A stretch of DNA of 64,000 nt from NCBI GenBank assembly GCA_032622095.1, contig CP136065.1, positions 212,208,151-212,272,150 of the forward strand, read 5' to 3'. Under the pieces are notes generated by a model, which did no database searches, was not told where the DNA came from, and saw nothing but the letters and a program-made list of their open reading frames with translations. Origin of the DNA: Siphonodentalium dalli. Lineage: Eukaryota; Mollusca; Scaphopoda; Gadilida; Siphonodentaliidae. The position numbers and the translations under genes are program-made. Below, piece by piece: positions 19,741 to 32,234 of the stretch; position 1 is the first letter of the stretch; the number at the start of each line of letters is the position of its first letter.

Positions 19741-21611
19741 ATGCGGTCCGGTGGGGTCTTTGTATATATATTATTGATGCTGTTAAATCTGTTGATTCGT
19801 GTACAAATTAAAATGACTAATTCCTCAAGATTTGTACTCTTCGTACGGAATTCTACAACTCCAAAATCACGAGCTCCAAACCATCAAAAACACACACACA
19901 CACTCTCTCACTCTCTCTCTCTCTCAATTGTCAACGAGCTGAATGGGAAGAAATCTAAGCCAGTCTTACCTACCAACTTACAAGATTCGGAATTGCCTGA
20001 TGCATTCGGTGACTATTTCATTAATAAAGTCCACAATTTGAGATATATGCTCGACAAGAGCAACGCCCAACCTGAGTTTGATTCATTCACTGGAACTTCA
20101 ATTAGTAAATTCGAGGAAGTGACGTGCGACCACGTTAGGAAAATTATTCTTTCGTCTTCACCTAAATCGTGCAGTCTGGACCCAATACCTACATACCTCA
20201 TAATTAAACATATTGACTTCATGATAGAGCCATTGACCAACTTGATTAATGCGTCACTTTCTAGTGGTTCAGTTCCCGCCTGTTTTAAAGAAGCAATTGT
20301 GGTTCCTCTCTTGAAGAAATCTGGTCTCGATCCTGATATTCTAAATCACTACAGACCAGTCTCTAACCTGCAGTTTATATCAAAAGTCTTGGAGAAAATT
20401 GTTCTGTTTCGACTCAAAACGCACCTCAACAATACTAAACTATGGGAACCTTTCCAGTCTGCTTATCGCACAGGGCATAGCACTGAGACCGCGATGCTTA
20501 AAATAACATCTGATCTTCTTGTTGCTTCTGATGAAGGTCTCGTTTCTATTTTGTGTCTGTTAGACCTTAGCGCAGCGTTCGACACGATTTATCACCAAAT
20601 TATCCGGTACTGTTCTACAGTGGTTCGTTACTTACCTAACTGGTCGTCAACAGAGAATACAAATTGGCAATGTGTTGTCACAGTATTACAATCTTGATTA
20701 TGGCGTGCCCCAGGGCTAATTCCATACCTGCTGTATACCAAACCTATCGGTGCTGTTGTACGATCGCAAGGCATATGAGTGCACATGTATGCAGACGACA
20801 CACAGTTATACCTTTCCGGCAGACCCGATCAAGACTCATACCTAGTGAATAGGATCGAGAGCTATCTTTCCTCTGTTAAAACCTGGATGACCTCCAATAA
20901 ACTGATGTTAAACAATGACAAAACTGAAGTCATGTGGGTTGCAAAACCATCCATTGTCAACCAATTGTGCATTACATCACTGCAAGCAGACCGTGACACT
21001 ATTATCTTCTCTCCGTGTGTCAAAAATCTAGGAGTCCATCTCGATCGAACACTGTCTATGGAGTCACATATCGACCACCTCTGCAGGTCTATATTCTTGG
21101 AACCGCGACGCCTTGGCCAGATCCGCAAATATCTCACTGTTGACGCAGCAAAAAAACTTGTTGCTTCGTTTGTTACGAGTCGTCTAGACTACTGTAACAT
21201 ACTATTATTCCGGCTCCCCGATTCGCAAATCAGCAGACTTCAACGCTTGCAGGACACCGCCGCCAGAATTGTACTTCGAAGAAGGAAAGGCTGTAGCGTA
21301 ACAACCATGCACGCCGACCTTCACTGGCTACCTATCAAAGATTGGATACAATTCATAATAGCCACATTTGGTTTCCGTCGGATGTTTCGTTTCTGATTCC
21401 CTTTCCGAATATATTAACAGTCTGGTATATCCATACACTCCCCGGCGAACACTTCGTTCTGGTGAATCGTCCCTTCTCTGTCCTCAAGGTGCAAATCTTA
21501 TGACCGTCGGCGACAGATCTTTCTCTGTAGCCTGTCCCGACATTTGGAACTCTCTACCAAATGAAATGCGGCAATCTTGTTTGCTAACCGATTTTCGATC
21601 TGCATTAAAAA
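19741..21611 (+). pseudogene. LINE-3 reverse transcriptase, decayed
   Basis: The linker (E-L-P-D-A-F-G-D-Y-F-I-N-K-V) leads to the RT. It has L-D-P-I-P-T-Y-L-I, H-Y-R-P-V-S-N-L-Q-F, F-Q-S-A-Y-R-T-G-H-S, motif A L-D-L-S-A-A-F-D-T, G-V-P-Q-G (near 20710), then after a frame change H-M-Y-A-D-D-T-Q-L-Y (YADD) and V-K-N-L-G-V-H-L-D. It ends W-N-S-L-P-N-E-M-R then F-R-S-A-L-K-T-Y at about 21618. A short deletion follows H-Q near 20600, and there are frame changes near 20610, 20720 and 21370. It is closely related in block sequence to LINE-2. A CA/TC run (about 19890-19925) interrupts the linker. The 3' end is cut off by LINE-4. Confidence 0.85.
19889..19926. repeat. (CA)n-(TC)n microsatellite
   Basis: cacacacacacac followed by tctctcactctctctctctc inside the LINE-3 linker. 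Confidence 0.8.
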
Positions 21612-22518
21612 CTTATAGGATAGGATATATGTTTTTTTTATTTTTTATATTTACAATACACATATGAATAGTACAATAAATTAACATATAACTAGAATAA
21701 TTCAGTATATTGCTGGGGGGAACATAGCCCTGTCGGGCTGTCTTCCTGTTTCCCCCATAACAAATATCATTATACAAATAATTTATCAGATAGCGTGAGT
21801 ATTATTCATATGCATATCCACGTACACGTACAGATTAATCGTATATATAACAAATAATATAAGACAAAATGTTCAGGGCATTTTTTTTACATAAGTGTTT
21901 ATATGTTTGTGAGCCAGTTCAGACGAGTGATCACTATATCGCTTTATCTCTCCCCGCAAACGTTAAGTTCTTGTCACATGTTCTAAAGTATGAGAAGTTT
22001 CTGCATGTCTTAGTTTCAAACGAAGATTGAGAGAATAGTATTCAGATATAGAGAAGTTCTCATGATGAAATCTCAGAACACAAGCTCATCACGATGTCTC
22101 ATCCGACTCAGAATTATTATTTCATACTCATAGATTCATAGGATTCTGGGGAGAGATTATGCATCTTTTATAGTAACAATAAAAATAAATATGAATTCAT
22201 ATGATTCGCCGGAAGGGCTTTTTGTTGAGTGAGGTTTAAGGGAGAATGTTAACTAAATGTGATAATTATGTGTGTGTATACCCTCATAGATTGGAGGCGC
22301 AGACTCGGCATGAGAGTCCATTACTTCAAATATGCTTGTTCACCTTTAATGTGTCGATATTATGACTTGCGTTGTAGTCATCGTGGTATTGGTATTGTAG
22401 CCTTTGATATGATCGAGGACGCGGTGGTGGAAATAAAAATGGTAGAGTAGAACTAGGATTGTGCTACCGAATAGAACTATGTGTATACATGGTGTTTATT
22501 TTAATATAACTATTCGTA

Positions 22519-24072
22519 TTATGTATCGGTACAGTCGGGACATCCTGTGTTTTTACAGCGTACATTTTTTAGATAATTACCAAGTATTTTTGTCTGTAAG
22601 CGTTTCTTCAATATATGCCTGCTTTGTATGCATGTGTATTCAGCTTCAAGGTTGTTCCATATTGTGGGGAAGGCGTGGTGTGGTAATCTTCCAGAAAATT
22701 TGGTTCTAGGTTTTTCTAGTAGCAGGGGATTAGGGTGTCTTGGAGTTGATTTTGCTCGTTTGTTGTACATCATTTTAAAAGAAGCCGGCAGACGGTCATA
22801 ATACCAGTCATGCACGAACATTGTAGAATTGATGGTGTGTAAATCATATATTTTCAAGATATTATCTTTTTTAAAGAGCGGGTCTGTGTGACTCCTATAC
22901 TTCTTATTGCATATTATACGCATTGCTCGTTTTTGTAATAGAGAATTTTTCTTGACTTCTGGAACATGTCCCCATATTTGGATACCGTAAACTAATTGGC
23001 TTTGAATCAATGCATAGTACAAAGTTTTCAACGCTTTACTCGGGAAAAAATGTTTCACCTTATTGATACAATATATTGCATGTGATATTTTAGAGCAGAT
23101 TATGGATACGTGCTTTTTGAACGTCAAGTTCTCATCAATATGGATACCTAAAAATTTTGTTGAGGATTCGTGCCCAAGATTCCATATTCGATTCAATTCA
23201 TTGTGATTTAACTTTATTTTCAAAGTATTCCATTTTTTGTCATTATTCGGTTGGTGTATGAGCATATAGTTGCTTTTATTAATATTAATTGCAAGTTTAT
23301 TACAGCAGCACCAATCGAATACATTGGCTAATTCGTTGTTGACATAACTTTGTACTAATTCCCAATTTTTACCGCTTGTAAAGAGAGTGGTATCATCGGC
23401 ATACGATAAAAAGTCCATTGTTGTAGAATTTTCCATATCATTCACGTATATTAAAAATAGTATTGGCCTAAGATTGGAGCCTTGTGGGACTCCACAGGAA
23501 GTATTCATAATGTTTGAAGCACTCCCGCAATAATCAACATATTGTCTCCTGTCATATAAATAACTATGGAACCACGACTTTGCTACACCCCTACTACCAT
23601 AGTGGTCAAGTTTTGATAGCAGTATATTGTGGTCTATTGTATCGAACGCTTTAGATAAGTCAAGGAATAGGGCCAGGGTGGAATCCCGTGTCGGTTTATC
23701 ATTATTATTAACGAAATGATCTAGAAGATGCATAATAGGATGAAACGTTGAGTGGTTTGGTCTAAATCCATATTGGTGTTTATATAATATTTCATTGTCT
23801 TTAAGAAAATCTACAAGTCGTTTTTGCATTAATTTTTCAAGCAGTTTAGAGAACGATGGAAGGATACTGATTGGACGATAGTGTGTTATTTCCTTGGCGT
23901 TGTTTATTTTGGGAATGGGAACTACTTTAGAGATTTTCATGTTCATTGGGACTATTCCCTGTTCAAACGAAAGATTAAATATATACTTAAGTGCTGGGGC
24001 TATTATGAAGATAGTCTCTTTCATGAGTTCAGTCGATATGCCGATGTAATCTTTGCTCTTTTTTCCTTTCAT
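22519..24072 (-). CDS. LINE-4 reverse transcriptase domain, open for 517 codons
   Basis: The uninterrupted minus-strand frame has H-Y-R-P-I-S-I-L-P-S-F-S-K-L, Y-G-F-R-P-N-H-S-T, motif A L-F-L-D-L-S-K-A-F-D-T-I-D-H, G-V-P-Q-G-S, motif C F-L-S-Y-A-D-D-T-T-L-F, then F-L-G-I-H-I-D-E-N-L-T and a thumb/C-terminal region with R-A-M-R-I-I. It ends in C-K-N-T-G-C-P-D-C-T-D-T, which has a CxxC pair. Motifs fit a CR1/Jockey-group RT that copies its own RNA onto nicked target DNA. A G-S-N-L-R-P-I-L variant stands where G-S-I-L-G-P is usual. The true ORF2 starts upstream (to 25607) but frameshifts split it, so 24072 is only the first Met of the surviving frame. Confidence 0.9.
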   Translation of the reverse strand: MKGKKSKDYIGISTELMKETIFIIAPALKYIFNLSFEQGIVPMNMKISKVVPIPKINNAKEITHYRPISILPSFSKLLEKLMQKRLVDFLKDNEILYKHQYGFRPNHSTFHPIMHLLDHFVNNNDKPTRDSTLALFLDLSKAFDTIDHNILLSKLDHYGSRGVAKSWFHSYLYDRRQYVDYCGSASNIMNTSCGVPQGSNLRPILFLIYVNDMENSTTMDFLSYADDTTLFTSGKNWELVQSYVNNELANVFDWCCCNKLAININKSNYMLIHQPNNDKKWNTLKIKLNHNELNRIWNLGHESSTKFLGIHIDENLTFKKHVSIICSKISHAIYCINKVKHFFPSKALKTLYYALIQSQLVYGIQIWGHVPEVKKNSLLQKRAMRIICNKKYRSHTDPLFKKDNILKIYDLHTINSTMFVHDWYYDRLPASFKMMYNKRAKSTPRHPNPLLLEKPRTKFSGRLPHHAFPTIWNNLEAEYTCIQSRHILKKRLQTKILGNYLKNVRCKNTGCPDCTDT

Positions 24073-25607
24073 AGAATAACATGTTAATATTATTTCCTGA
24101 ATAGATGTGGGTTCGATTTCTAATTCGTTTGCTTGTCTATTTCGAAGGTAGTCAGTAAAGTCTGCGTTTCAGAATGAATAGAACTGCTAGTGTTTTCACC
24201 GATTTTTGAAAAGTAGTCATTAAATGTTTTGGCTATTATGTTTGGGTCAGATAGCTCTATATTGTTATCATTAAATATCTTAGGATAGCTACACGATTTT
24301 TGATTTTTATTGATGGCATTTTTAAGAATTTTCCATGTGTTTTTTATATCATTTTTATTTTGTTCTAGACAGTCAGAATAATAACTATTTTTACTTTTCC
24401 TAATTAGTTTATTATATAATTGACGATAATTTATGTAGGCAATTTTATTTGTGTCCGAAGGCGAATTCAGTTTATTACAGTAGAGTTCTTGTTTGGTGAT
24501 TGATGATTTGATTAGTCCAGATGTCATCCATGGTGCGCGTTTGATATATTTCTTGGGTACTTTCCGTGTTACGAGCGGAAAAGCTAGGTCGTGCGCGGTC
24601 ATATATATGTCTAAAAAAAAATTCATATGCCTTTTCAGATGAGTTGCAACTGAGAACTGAGTCAAATTTACACGATTTTAACAAGTTTTTGAATATATGG
24701 ACATTATTAATATTATAGTTCCTATATGTAGCTTTTTTATGGGAGGGGTTTAAGGGTTTCTGCTTGTTTGCGTCAGAGATGAATATACCGAAATGATCGG
24801 AAACATCGCAGGTAATTATCCCTGTTTGGTGACTATCTTGCATTTTGTTGGTATAGATATGATCAATTATGGTGGCAGAGTGTTCGGTTAATCTTGTAGG
24901 TTTCGTAATCATGGGCATGAATCCTCTTGTAAAAACATTGTTTATGAAATCGTTAGTTTTTGCATGCCTATCGAAATTGAGAAGGTTAATGTTGAGGTCT
25001 CCTATTATGTAAGACTTGGCTTTTTTCAATTTCTCTAAGATATTATCGAATTTCAACATAAATTTGTCCAAGTCGGCCTTCGGTGCTGTATTTGGTCTAT
25101 AAATACATCCTATTATGTAAGTATCGTTCGCTCCTCGGTGTATTTCTACAAATATTGTTTCTATTACGTGGGGTATAAATATTGTCAAGTCGGGTCTTAG
25201 TTTGTATTGTATATTTTCCTTGATGTAGATACCAACACCGCCCAACACCGCCTCTGCCATCGTCGCCATCGGGTCGAGTATTAAATTCTACGGGGTGATA
25301 TCCTGGAAGTGAGAAGTCTGAGGATCTATGCACATTGAATATTTCTGTTAGGGCGATAACATCAAACATATATTCTTCTGAATTCAAATCACAGAGTAGG
25401 TTTTTCAGGTCTTCATAATTTGCGTTTTATTTTATTTGAGAGAAATTCTTTACCCTCTGTGGACGAGAGATATTGGCAGGTATTTTCATTCCAGAGTTGG
25501 ATGCTGTCGGGATCAAATTCGTCTCCTTCTATTTGAGACCATTTCGCCGCGTAGTCATGCGTACGCGTGTCCCTTACCTCACTCAAAGTTATGTTATTTG
25601 CAGACAT
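24073..25607 (-). pseudogene. LINE-4 endonuclease and linker, several frame breaks
   Basis: 25607-25413 holds H-D-Y-A-A-K-W ... L-W-N-E-N-T-C-Q, which looks like the end of a PHD-type finger that has lost cysteines (inference). 25387-25250 holds D-V-I-A-L-T-E-I and G-R-G-G-V-G. 25269-24475 holds I-G-D-L-N-I-N-L-L (the GDxN block), I-D-H-I-Y-T and V-S-D-H-F-G-I-F (SDH block) of an APE endonuclease. 24665-24120 is the linker (W-M-T-S-G-L-I-K-S-S and F-N-D-Y-F-S-K-I-G). Frame changes lie near 25400, 25270-25250, 24660-24480 and 24120. The coding text is otherwise well preserved. Confidence 0.8.
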
Positions 25608-25620
25608 AATGGGGGGTTTC

Positions 25621-27339
25621 TAAGGTGTTATGTGGGCCCCTGATTACGACCATTTGGTTATGTCGTAGTACTGAACGTCTGTACATATACATGGATTCTA
25701 ATATAAATATCATAAATTAATTTAAGTTTAACTTTCAATTTCAATTTTTTTGGTGGAGTTATGTCAAAGAAAAAATGTATCCGTGATTGGAGATTATATA
25801 CATGCGGAAGAAAGAGAGTATTATATTATGCGAGTCAATATCAATTGTGGAACAAAACAAATTATACGAATAAGTATACACATCTTGAAGTACATGCAAA
25901 TCAACAATTGAACAAGTGCTTTTTTATATACAGCCATTGGCTATCGAAATAGCGATGATGTCGCATCAGTGACTCCCCAGTGCCATCCCCAAATCTCGTC
26001 CCTGAATGGAGAGGCATATATCCAGATAGGCGCGGATCAACGATTTCTACGAGTCAAGCAATGAATCCGTGCAGCCTCATTAGAAAGGATATTTATCTAT
26101 AATACATACCCAAACAGGGGACTTCACTTTAAACATATTTGTATTTATGCATATATTGTCATCTCGATATTTATTATGAGCGAGATACGATACAGTACCA
26201 AACTGTCAAAGGCGCACGACTGGCGCAAAAGCCAATTATTCTGGCACTTGCTGTATCCATCCACTCGAATCGAGTATCAAAATATTATGATTCTTCCGTC
26301 ATCAAATTCGCACGCTTTTTTCCTGCAACCACTAACCACGCGTGATGCGAGACTGAATCAGACTGCTGTGGGGACAGTCTATTGAAAGTTTGTTTTCACA
26401 TGTATGCTATTTCGGTTGGATATTCGTGTGGAATATAATTCGTTCGTTATATTTTGTTCTATAATTTGTATGTGTATATGCCAGAACTTAGAACAGCTGT
26501 AGAAGGAAATGTAGCTGAATTCATTGCCACGCAGAGAAAAAAAGCCGCTCGCACGACAGTTTGTTGTCTCCGTTTAAAATTTGATTCGCTATTGTTGATA
26601 CACACGAGATGAACATGTGCGTTAGTTCGTGTTGTCGATGATATTGATAATATAATTCTGGATATGTGGTGAGTATCATTATTTAAACATTTTCGGATAT
26701 CAGTTAATATCAATACATCCAATTTGGGAGAATATTAATTAGCTGAATTGATAATAATAGTCCCGACGTCTGCCATAGGCAACCCCACATTATATTATGA
26801 GGCTACCGAGGGCCAACATCAGGCCCATATAAAATATCAAACTAGAATTGATAATTGTTTCATAATGACATAGGCTATATTGTGAAAGTCATAATTTTGG
26901 TAGCAATATATGAGGCTAATTCATTTACATATGCATGTTTCATTGTGGAAGTGCATGGAATATACATTTAATTCATTGCACCAAAGCTAGATAACAAATG
27001 AGACTCATGCTTAAACTTAAGCTAATGGCGGAGACATGGTGTTCTAATTCTCACCATCCCGTGTATTTCCTTATCTTGTAGTGATGGAAATTTATGCCAT
27101 CAGCTAGCATTCACTTTAAACTATTTATGTATTTGACATAAATGTATATGATTATATAATTAGGACTGAGTTTAGTGTAATTTGTGTAAAGACTAATTTA
27201 TATATTACAATTGCATTGTAATTTTGTAAATAATTATGTATGCATTGTAATTAAGATAAATGTTGATATGTGGAAGCTGTATTTCAATTTCAAGTACATG
27301 CACCCCTATTTTGAATATAGGTTCATTCTAATCAAAAGT
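25621..27339. other. no gene recognised
   Basis: AT-rich sequence. ORFs at 25761-25952, 26139-26385 and 26459-26722 show no domain, no coding-like conservation cue and no paired splice sites. Left unassigned. Confidence 0.4.
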
Positions 27340-29660
27340 GTAATTTGTTTAAATCCTATAATATGGGGATTTTGACACTAGTGGGTCCATTTGTTCCGAA
27401 ATAGACCATTCCTGCTCCACCATAAGTTTGTGCATTTATATCAAGAGTCTCATTTGGTCAAAAATGTGTTGGAGCTGTTTTATATATAGTAGCATTTCCT
27501 GTCCCTGTTTGTGAAAAGAGATAAGGAAGTTCCTGTCACTGTTAGTGAAAAGAGATTAGAAAGTGATGCCAATAATACAATAACAATGAGTGCTTGCTAC
27601 ATTATAACATGTTACATTTGAATTAATTTGTATAAACACAAGTCTTCAATGAGAAAAAGTTATGTACTAAATATAGCAAACTAGGTTCATTGTAGTTAAC
27701 AGCGTAAGTTGTTCAAGTCCTATAATATGAGAATTGCGAAATCAGTGAATCCATTTGTCTTGAAATAGTCCATTCCTGCTTCACCATAGTTAGTGCATTT
27801 AGCTCAAGAGAACCGGTATTTGGAGCTTCAATTAAAAGAAAAAATGGATGACCAAACAAAAAGAAACAGAAACAAAAAACATTTATTTATATTCACTTGA
27901 TTTTGATTAATTATGAAATATTTGAGTTACCAGTATTTATAAAATGGCTATTTTATCAACATTCACTTCAAACAACTGTCTCAGATTGAAGAAGAAAACA
28001 TTACTACAGATATTGCGACTTGCCGCAACATTTTGCATAGTATTCAATTTATCAGAGTTTTCCGAAATAATAATGAGTGTCAAATCAGATATGATATATT
28101 GATATTCTTCATTAATGTATGGTACATGTATACAGGTATGGATGGTTTACTATCTTGCTAATCACTTGATTTTGATTAGTTCAGTTATTTGAGTTACAAC
28201 TTACCAGCATTTATATTGATAGTTTTCAGACAGTATTCACTTCTTCAAACAACTTACTACCATTTTAAAGTTCAATATTAATCAGGAATATTATGTTCTA
28301 TATATAGTAACATTGTCTGTCCCAGATTGAAGAAGAAAACACTACTACAACTGTGGTGACTTGTTACAATATTGTACATAATATTTATCTTATTAGAGTT
28401 TTCCGAAACAAAGAGTATCAAATCAGAAATGATCTATTCTTCAACAATGTTTGGTATGTGCATACATGTATGGATGGTGAGTTTGAGCAATTATGAAGAC
28501 ATTTGAATTGCCAGTCTTTACAAAAAGGTTATTTTGACAACATTCATTTATTCAAACAACTTGCTGACATTTTAACAATGTTAATCAGGAATATTATGTT
28601 CTATATATAGTAACATTGCCTGTCCCAGATTGAAGTCTAAAACAATGTTAATCAAGAATATTATGTTCTATATATAGTAACATTGCCTGTCCCAGGTTGA
28701 AGTGAAAGACACGACTACAATTATGGCGACTTGTTATAATATTGTACGTAGTATTTAGCTTAATATCAGACTTTTCCGAAATATAGAGTGTCAAATCAGA
28801 AATGATATTTTATATTCTTCAATAATGTGCGGTACATGTATACAAGTATGGATGGTTTATTATCTTGCTATTCACTTGAGTTTGATAAATTATGAAGTGA
28901 TTTGAGTTACCAGTATTAATAAAATGGCTATTTTGATGGCATTCACTTCTTCAAGCAGTTTACTATCATTTTAAAGTTCAATACTAGTCAGGAATATTAT
29001 GTTCTATATATAGTAACATTGCCTGTCCCGGTTTAAAGAAAACACTACAGTATTAAATAAGTCGCTATTTTGACAACATTCATTTTTTCAAACAACTTAC
29101 TGTCATTTAAATGTTCAATGTAAATCAGAACTATTATGTTCCATATATAGTAACATTTCCTGTCCCAGATTGAAGAAAACACTACTACAACTATGGCGAC
29201 TTGTTACAATATTGTACAATATTGTACACAATATTTAACTTAGAGTTTTCGAAATAAATAGTGTCAAGTAAAAATGATATATTCTTCAATAATGTACGTT
29301 ACATGTGTACACGTATGAATGATTCATCGTCTCGCTGTTCACTTGAGTTTGATCAATTATGAAGACATTTAAATTACCAGTATATGCAAGATGGCTATTT
29401 TGACAACATTCACTTCTTCAAACAACTTACTACCATTTTAACAATGTTAATCAGGAATATTATGTTCTATATATAGTAACATTGCATGTCCCAGTTTGAA
29501 GAAGAAAACACTACTACAGATATGGCGACTTGTAACTTGTTACGATATTGTTCGAAATATTTAACTTCTCAGAGTTTTCCGAAATAGAGTGTCAAATCAG
29601 AAATGGTATATTCTTCAATTATGTACGGTACATGTACATAGTTACTATCTTGCTATGCAC
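27340..29660. repeat. AT-rich tandem repeat, ~340-390-bp units
   Basis: Blocks recur in order: 'gttctatatatagtaacatt', 'gcctgtcccagattgaaga', 'gcgacttgttacaatattgt', 'gagttttccgaaat', 'agtgtcaaatcagaaatgat', 'ttcttcaataatgt', 'acttgagtttgat', 'caaacaacttactaccattt'. 'gttttccgaaa' stands near 28058, 28397, 28768, 29246 and 29573. An outer pair 'ccattcctgct(c/t)caccat' is at 27408 and 27770. Some units are partial or have short internal duplications (28560-28700). Confidence 0.8.
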
Positions 29661-29990
29661 TTGAGTTTGATCCATATGAGGAGATTCACTTAATCAAACA
29701 ACTTACTATCATTTTAAAGTTCAATGTCAACATTACTGGATCATGTTTTATATATGATCACAACTTATAGTTGGTAGAAACTGATATGCTACAAGGGATA
29801 AATGACCGTTTTGTCACAATTACTATCTTGATATGCACTTGAGTTTGATCAATATGAGGAGATTCACTTAATCAAACAACTTATTATCATTTTAAAGTTC
29901 AATGTCAACATTACTGGATCATGCTTTATATATGATCACAACTTCTATTTGGTAGAAACTGATATGCTACAAGGGACAAATGACCATTTT
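29640..29990. repeat. 177-bp direct repeat, 2 copies
   Basis: 'actatcttgctatgcacttg' to 'atgctacaagggataaatga' (about 29645-29815) is repeated almost exactly at about 29821-29990. It shares words with the preceding array and is probably derived from it. Confidence 0.8.
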
Positions 29991-30850
29991 GACATAATTA
30001 GGAGCATGGTATTTGCATACAATAACAATGAAATGGCTAATATACAAACTTATCTGTTCAACTTCAAGCTGTCAATCTGATATGCATACTGTACTTGTAA
30101 GATTTGTCTGGTATTGCTATGAGTGTATGTATTTAGTATATACACATAATAAATTCGTGGGGCAAATACTTAGTTCATGTGTTAGAAATTTGTTTGTAGA
30201 TTCTACTCAGTATTTATTCGTGGTATTCATGAACCATATAACCAGATAATTCAGATTATTTATGATATATATGAGTCAATTTAATTTATAATTTTAACGA
30301 CATTTGCACATATGTCCAGATATTGAGATTTTTATTTTTTTAAGAGAACTGTATGGTGTTCCATTTATCACATGTGTCAGTGGGGTCTATTATATACATA
30401 CTATCAATATCATAAAATCATCAAAAAATTAATCAAGATACAATCTGGTAGAATAATTATTTAATATATGCAGATGCATATTTATTTAAATTATTTGATA
30501 TATGCAGATGCATGAGCCAGTGTTTGCTCATGACTATACAAAACTGTGCACTTTCATGTGTATTACTTTGTATGCAAATACCATTTACACATCAGATATA
30601 TCTTTTATCTGTTTGATTGGTTTAGATGCATTAACATATTTCACATAAACCTTTCCTCCTACTGACCATGTGTCTGCAACTTCTTTTCTTTCTTTAGATT
30701 TCTTGATTAAGTTAGTATTGTATTCAGTTATATGTTCCGACGACGCTACCCCGACACAAAGAAAACTAACAAAATCTGATTACTAGTATATATAATTCCA
30801 CATATCTATTGATTATTTTGCATGTGCATTTCTTGTGTATTTATATATTG
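29991..30850. other. no gene recognised
   Basis: AT-rich, including one 78-codon ORF (30013-30249) with no recognisable domain. A direct repeat 'tatgcagatgcat' occurs near 30467 and 30502. Confidence 0.4.
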
Positions 30851-30918
30851 TTTAAAGCGCTTATGGTCCCTTACAGAGGGATAGGCGCTATATAAATATT
30901 ATTATTATTATTATTCTT
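30851..30918 (+). mobile_element. retroposon 3' tail (GGCGCTATATAAAT type)
   Basis: 'tttaaagcgcttatggtccc', 'ttacagagggataggcgcta', 'tataaatatt' then (ATT)n. This hairpin plus GGCGCTATATAAAT and a triplet tail is the 3' end shared by many invertebrate SINE/LINE families. The body upstream was not recognised. Confidence 0.6.
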
Positions 30919-31156
30919 ATAACCCGGAACATCTGCACGGAAAATCTTCTACTGGACACGGAACACGCTCTACGCAACAGTCTGTGTTTCATTATATACA
31001 GATCCCGAAAGCTTAGAGCTTATTCCCCTTCTAAATAGGCTCTACTACATTTCTACTAAATTTCTACCAGATTCGTCTACAAATACTCTCCTAAACAGTG
31101 TTGAAATTATAGTTATTCTTTGTGTAACTTCGTCACTGTGACCAAAACCAATCTTA

Positions 31157-32231
31157 GGGTGCATTTACACTGATATAGAACTATATACAGATCTGTATGA
31201 AGTCACGTGTCGCGCATTACTGTGATCACAATATGATTACTAATAGTGAACGCGCGCTGACCAGTACTCTGGTAATTGACAATTCACTACGAGTCGTTTC
31301 AGTTTAGGCCAGGCATAAAAATGGATCTACCATCAGCAGACAACAGCGATATGGTATGTGCCGCATGTATTTAAAGTGTATCCTTATACCACTTGATAAT
31401 GGTTCGAAGAAAGAATGAAAATCGCATAGGAATACACAATAAACAACAGTATACACAAATAGAGGCTAGAGAGCACATATATAGCTTTAGATGGAGATTC
31501 ATCTGGGCGGTGGCCATTTTGGATCTGTATGGACTGGGTATCCACCCTACAACACCCTTTATTTGACCAAATGTAGTAAAATTTCCAACTGATGACAATT
31601 CAAATGACAATGTTGACCAAATGTAGGACAATATTGTTTTATTAAATTAACTAGCAGTTTTTGACTGGCCACGGGGAGGGATCAGGACACAATCTTTCCA
31701 AGTGTCTGAAATTTCCAACCTGACACCCGCCCCAATGATAAGGTTGGAAAATTCCAGTTGATGGCCATTCCAGCCCAAATTTTTTATAAAAAGTAGGAGA
31801 TTATGCAAATATTGGTCCGAAAACAATAACTCCCCCCCCCAATAAAATGTTTGAAAATCAAACTACAAGATCATTTTCAACCTATTGTTGGTTTGGAAAT
31901 TACATGCAGCTAATGTCGTGTCAGGTATGAAATTTCCAACTGTTGAAAATTGTGACCAAAGTTGCCACATCCCTGTCCGTGTTCAATATTCGAAATACAC
32001 GGGTTGAAATGACAACGAAAACTAAAACACATTCGCCAAGCCCGAGTAACAATTAATCAAAACTGATTTGCCTGTCGCAGTGCTTCGGCGTTGACCGTGA
32101 CGTATAGCGGACACGATTTTTGCTCACACGAACTAATACCGTTTTCTTTCTGTGTGCATTTCTATATCAACCCGTTTACACTAGTCTGCGTGTAGATCTA
32201 TGTGCAGTTCTATAGCAATGTAAATGCACCC
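31157..32231. mobile_element. TTA-flanked TIR element, PIF/Harbinger-like, 1.08 kb
   Basis: Left end GGGTGCATTTACACTGATAT then AGAAC. The right end inverted is GGGTGCATTTACATTGCTAT then AGAAC. TTA lies directly outside both (31154-31156, 32232-32234). The end type is shared with the element at 3167-4500 (GGGTG...ACAC). The interior has no transposase; 31500-31980 carries family-A-like text (aaatttccaac) and a phrase seen in the 35924-36608 element (caccctacaacaccctttat). Confidence 0.7.
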
Positions 32232-32234
32232 TTA

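Larger units (their letters stand above)
21612..25620 (-). mobile_element. LINE-4: long CR1-like LINE copy with 3' end
   Basis: The minus-strand element has endonuclease (25607-24670), linker (24665-24120), RT (24072-22519), a ~730-bp 3' UTR and a 3' tail at 21612-21790. The tail contains a hairpin (gggggaa...cagcccgacagggct...ttcccccc) and ends in tatcctatcctat. The same 3' end occurs alone at 15731-15860 and 47373-47690, so this family has several copies. The tail abuts the C-terminal codons of the LINE-3 RT, which suggests LINE-4 landed there. ORF1 is not present; the 5' end is truncated near or within the start of ORF2. Confidence 0.8.
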
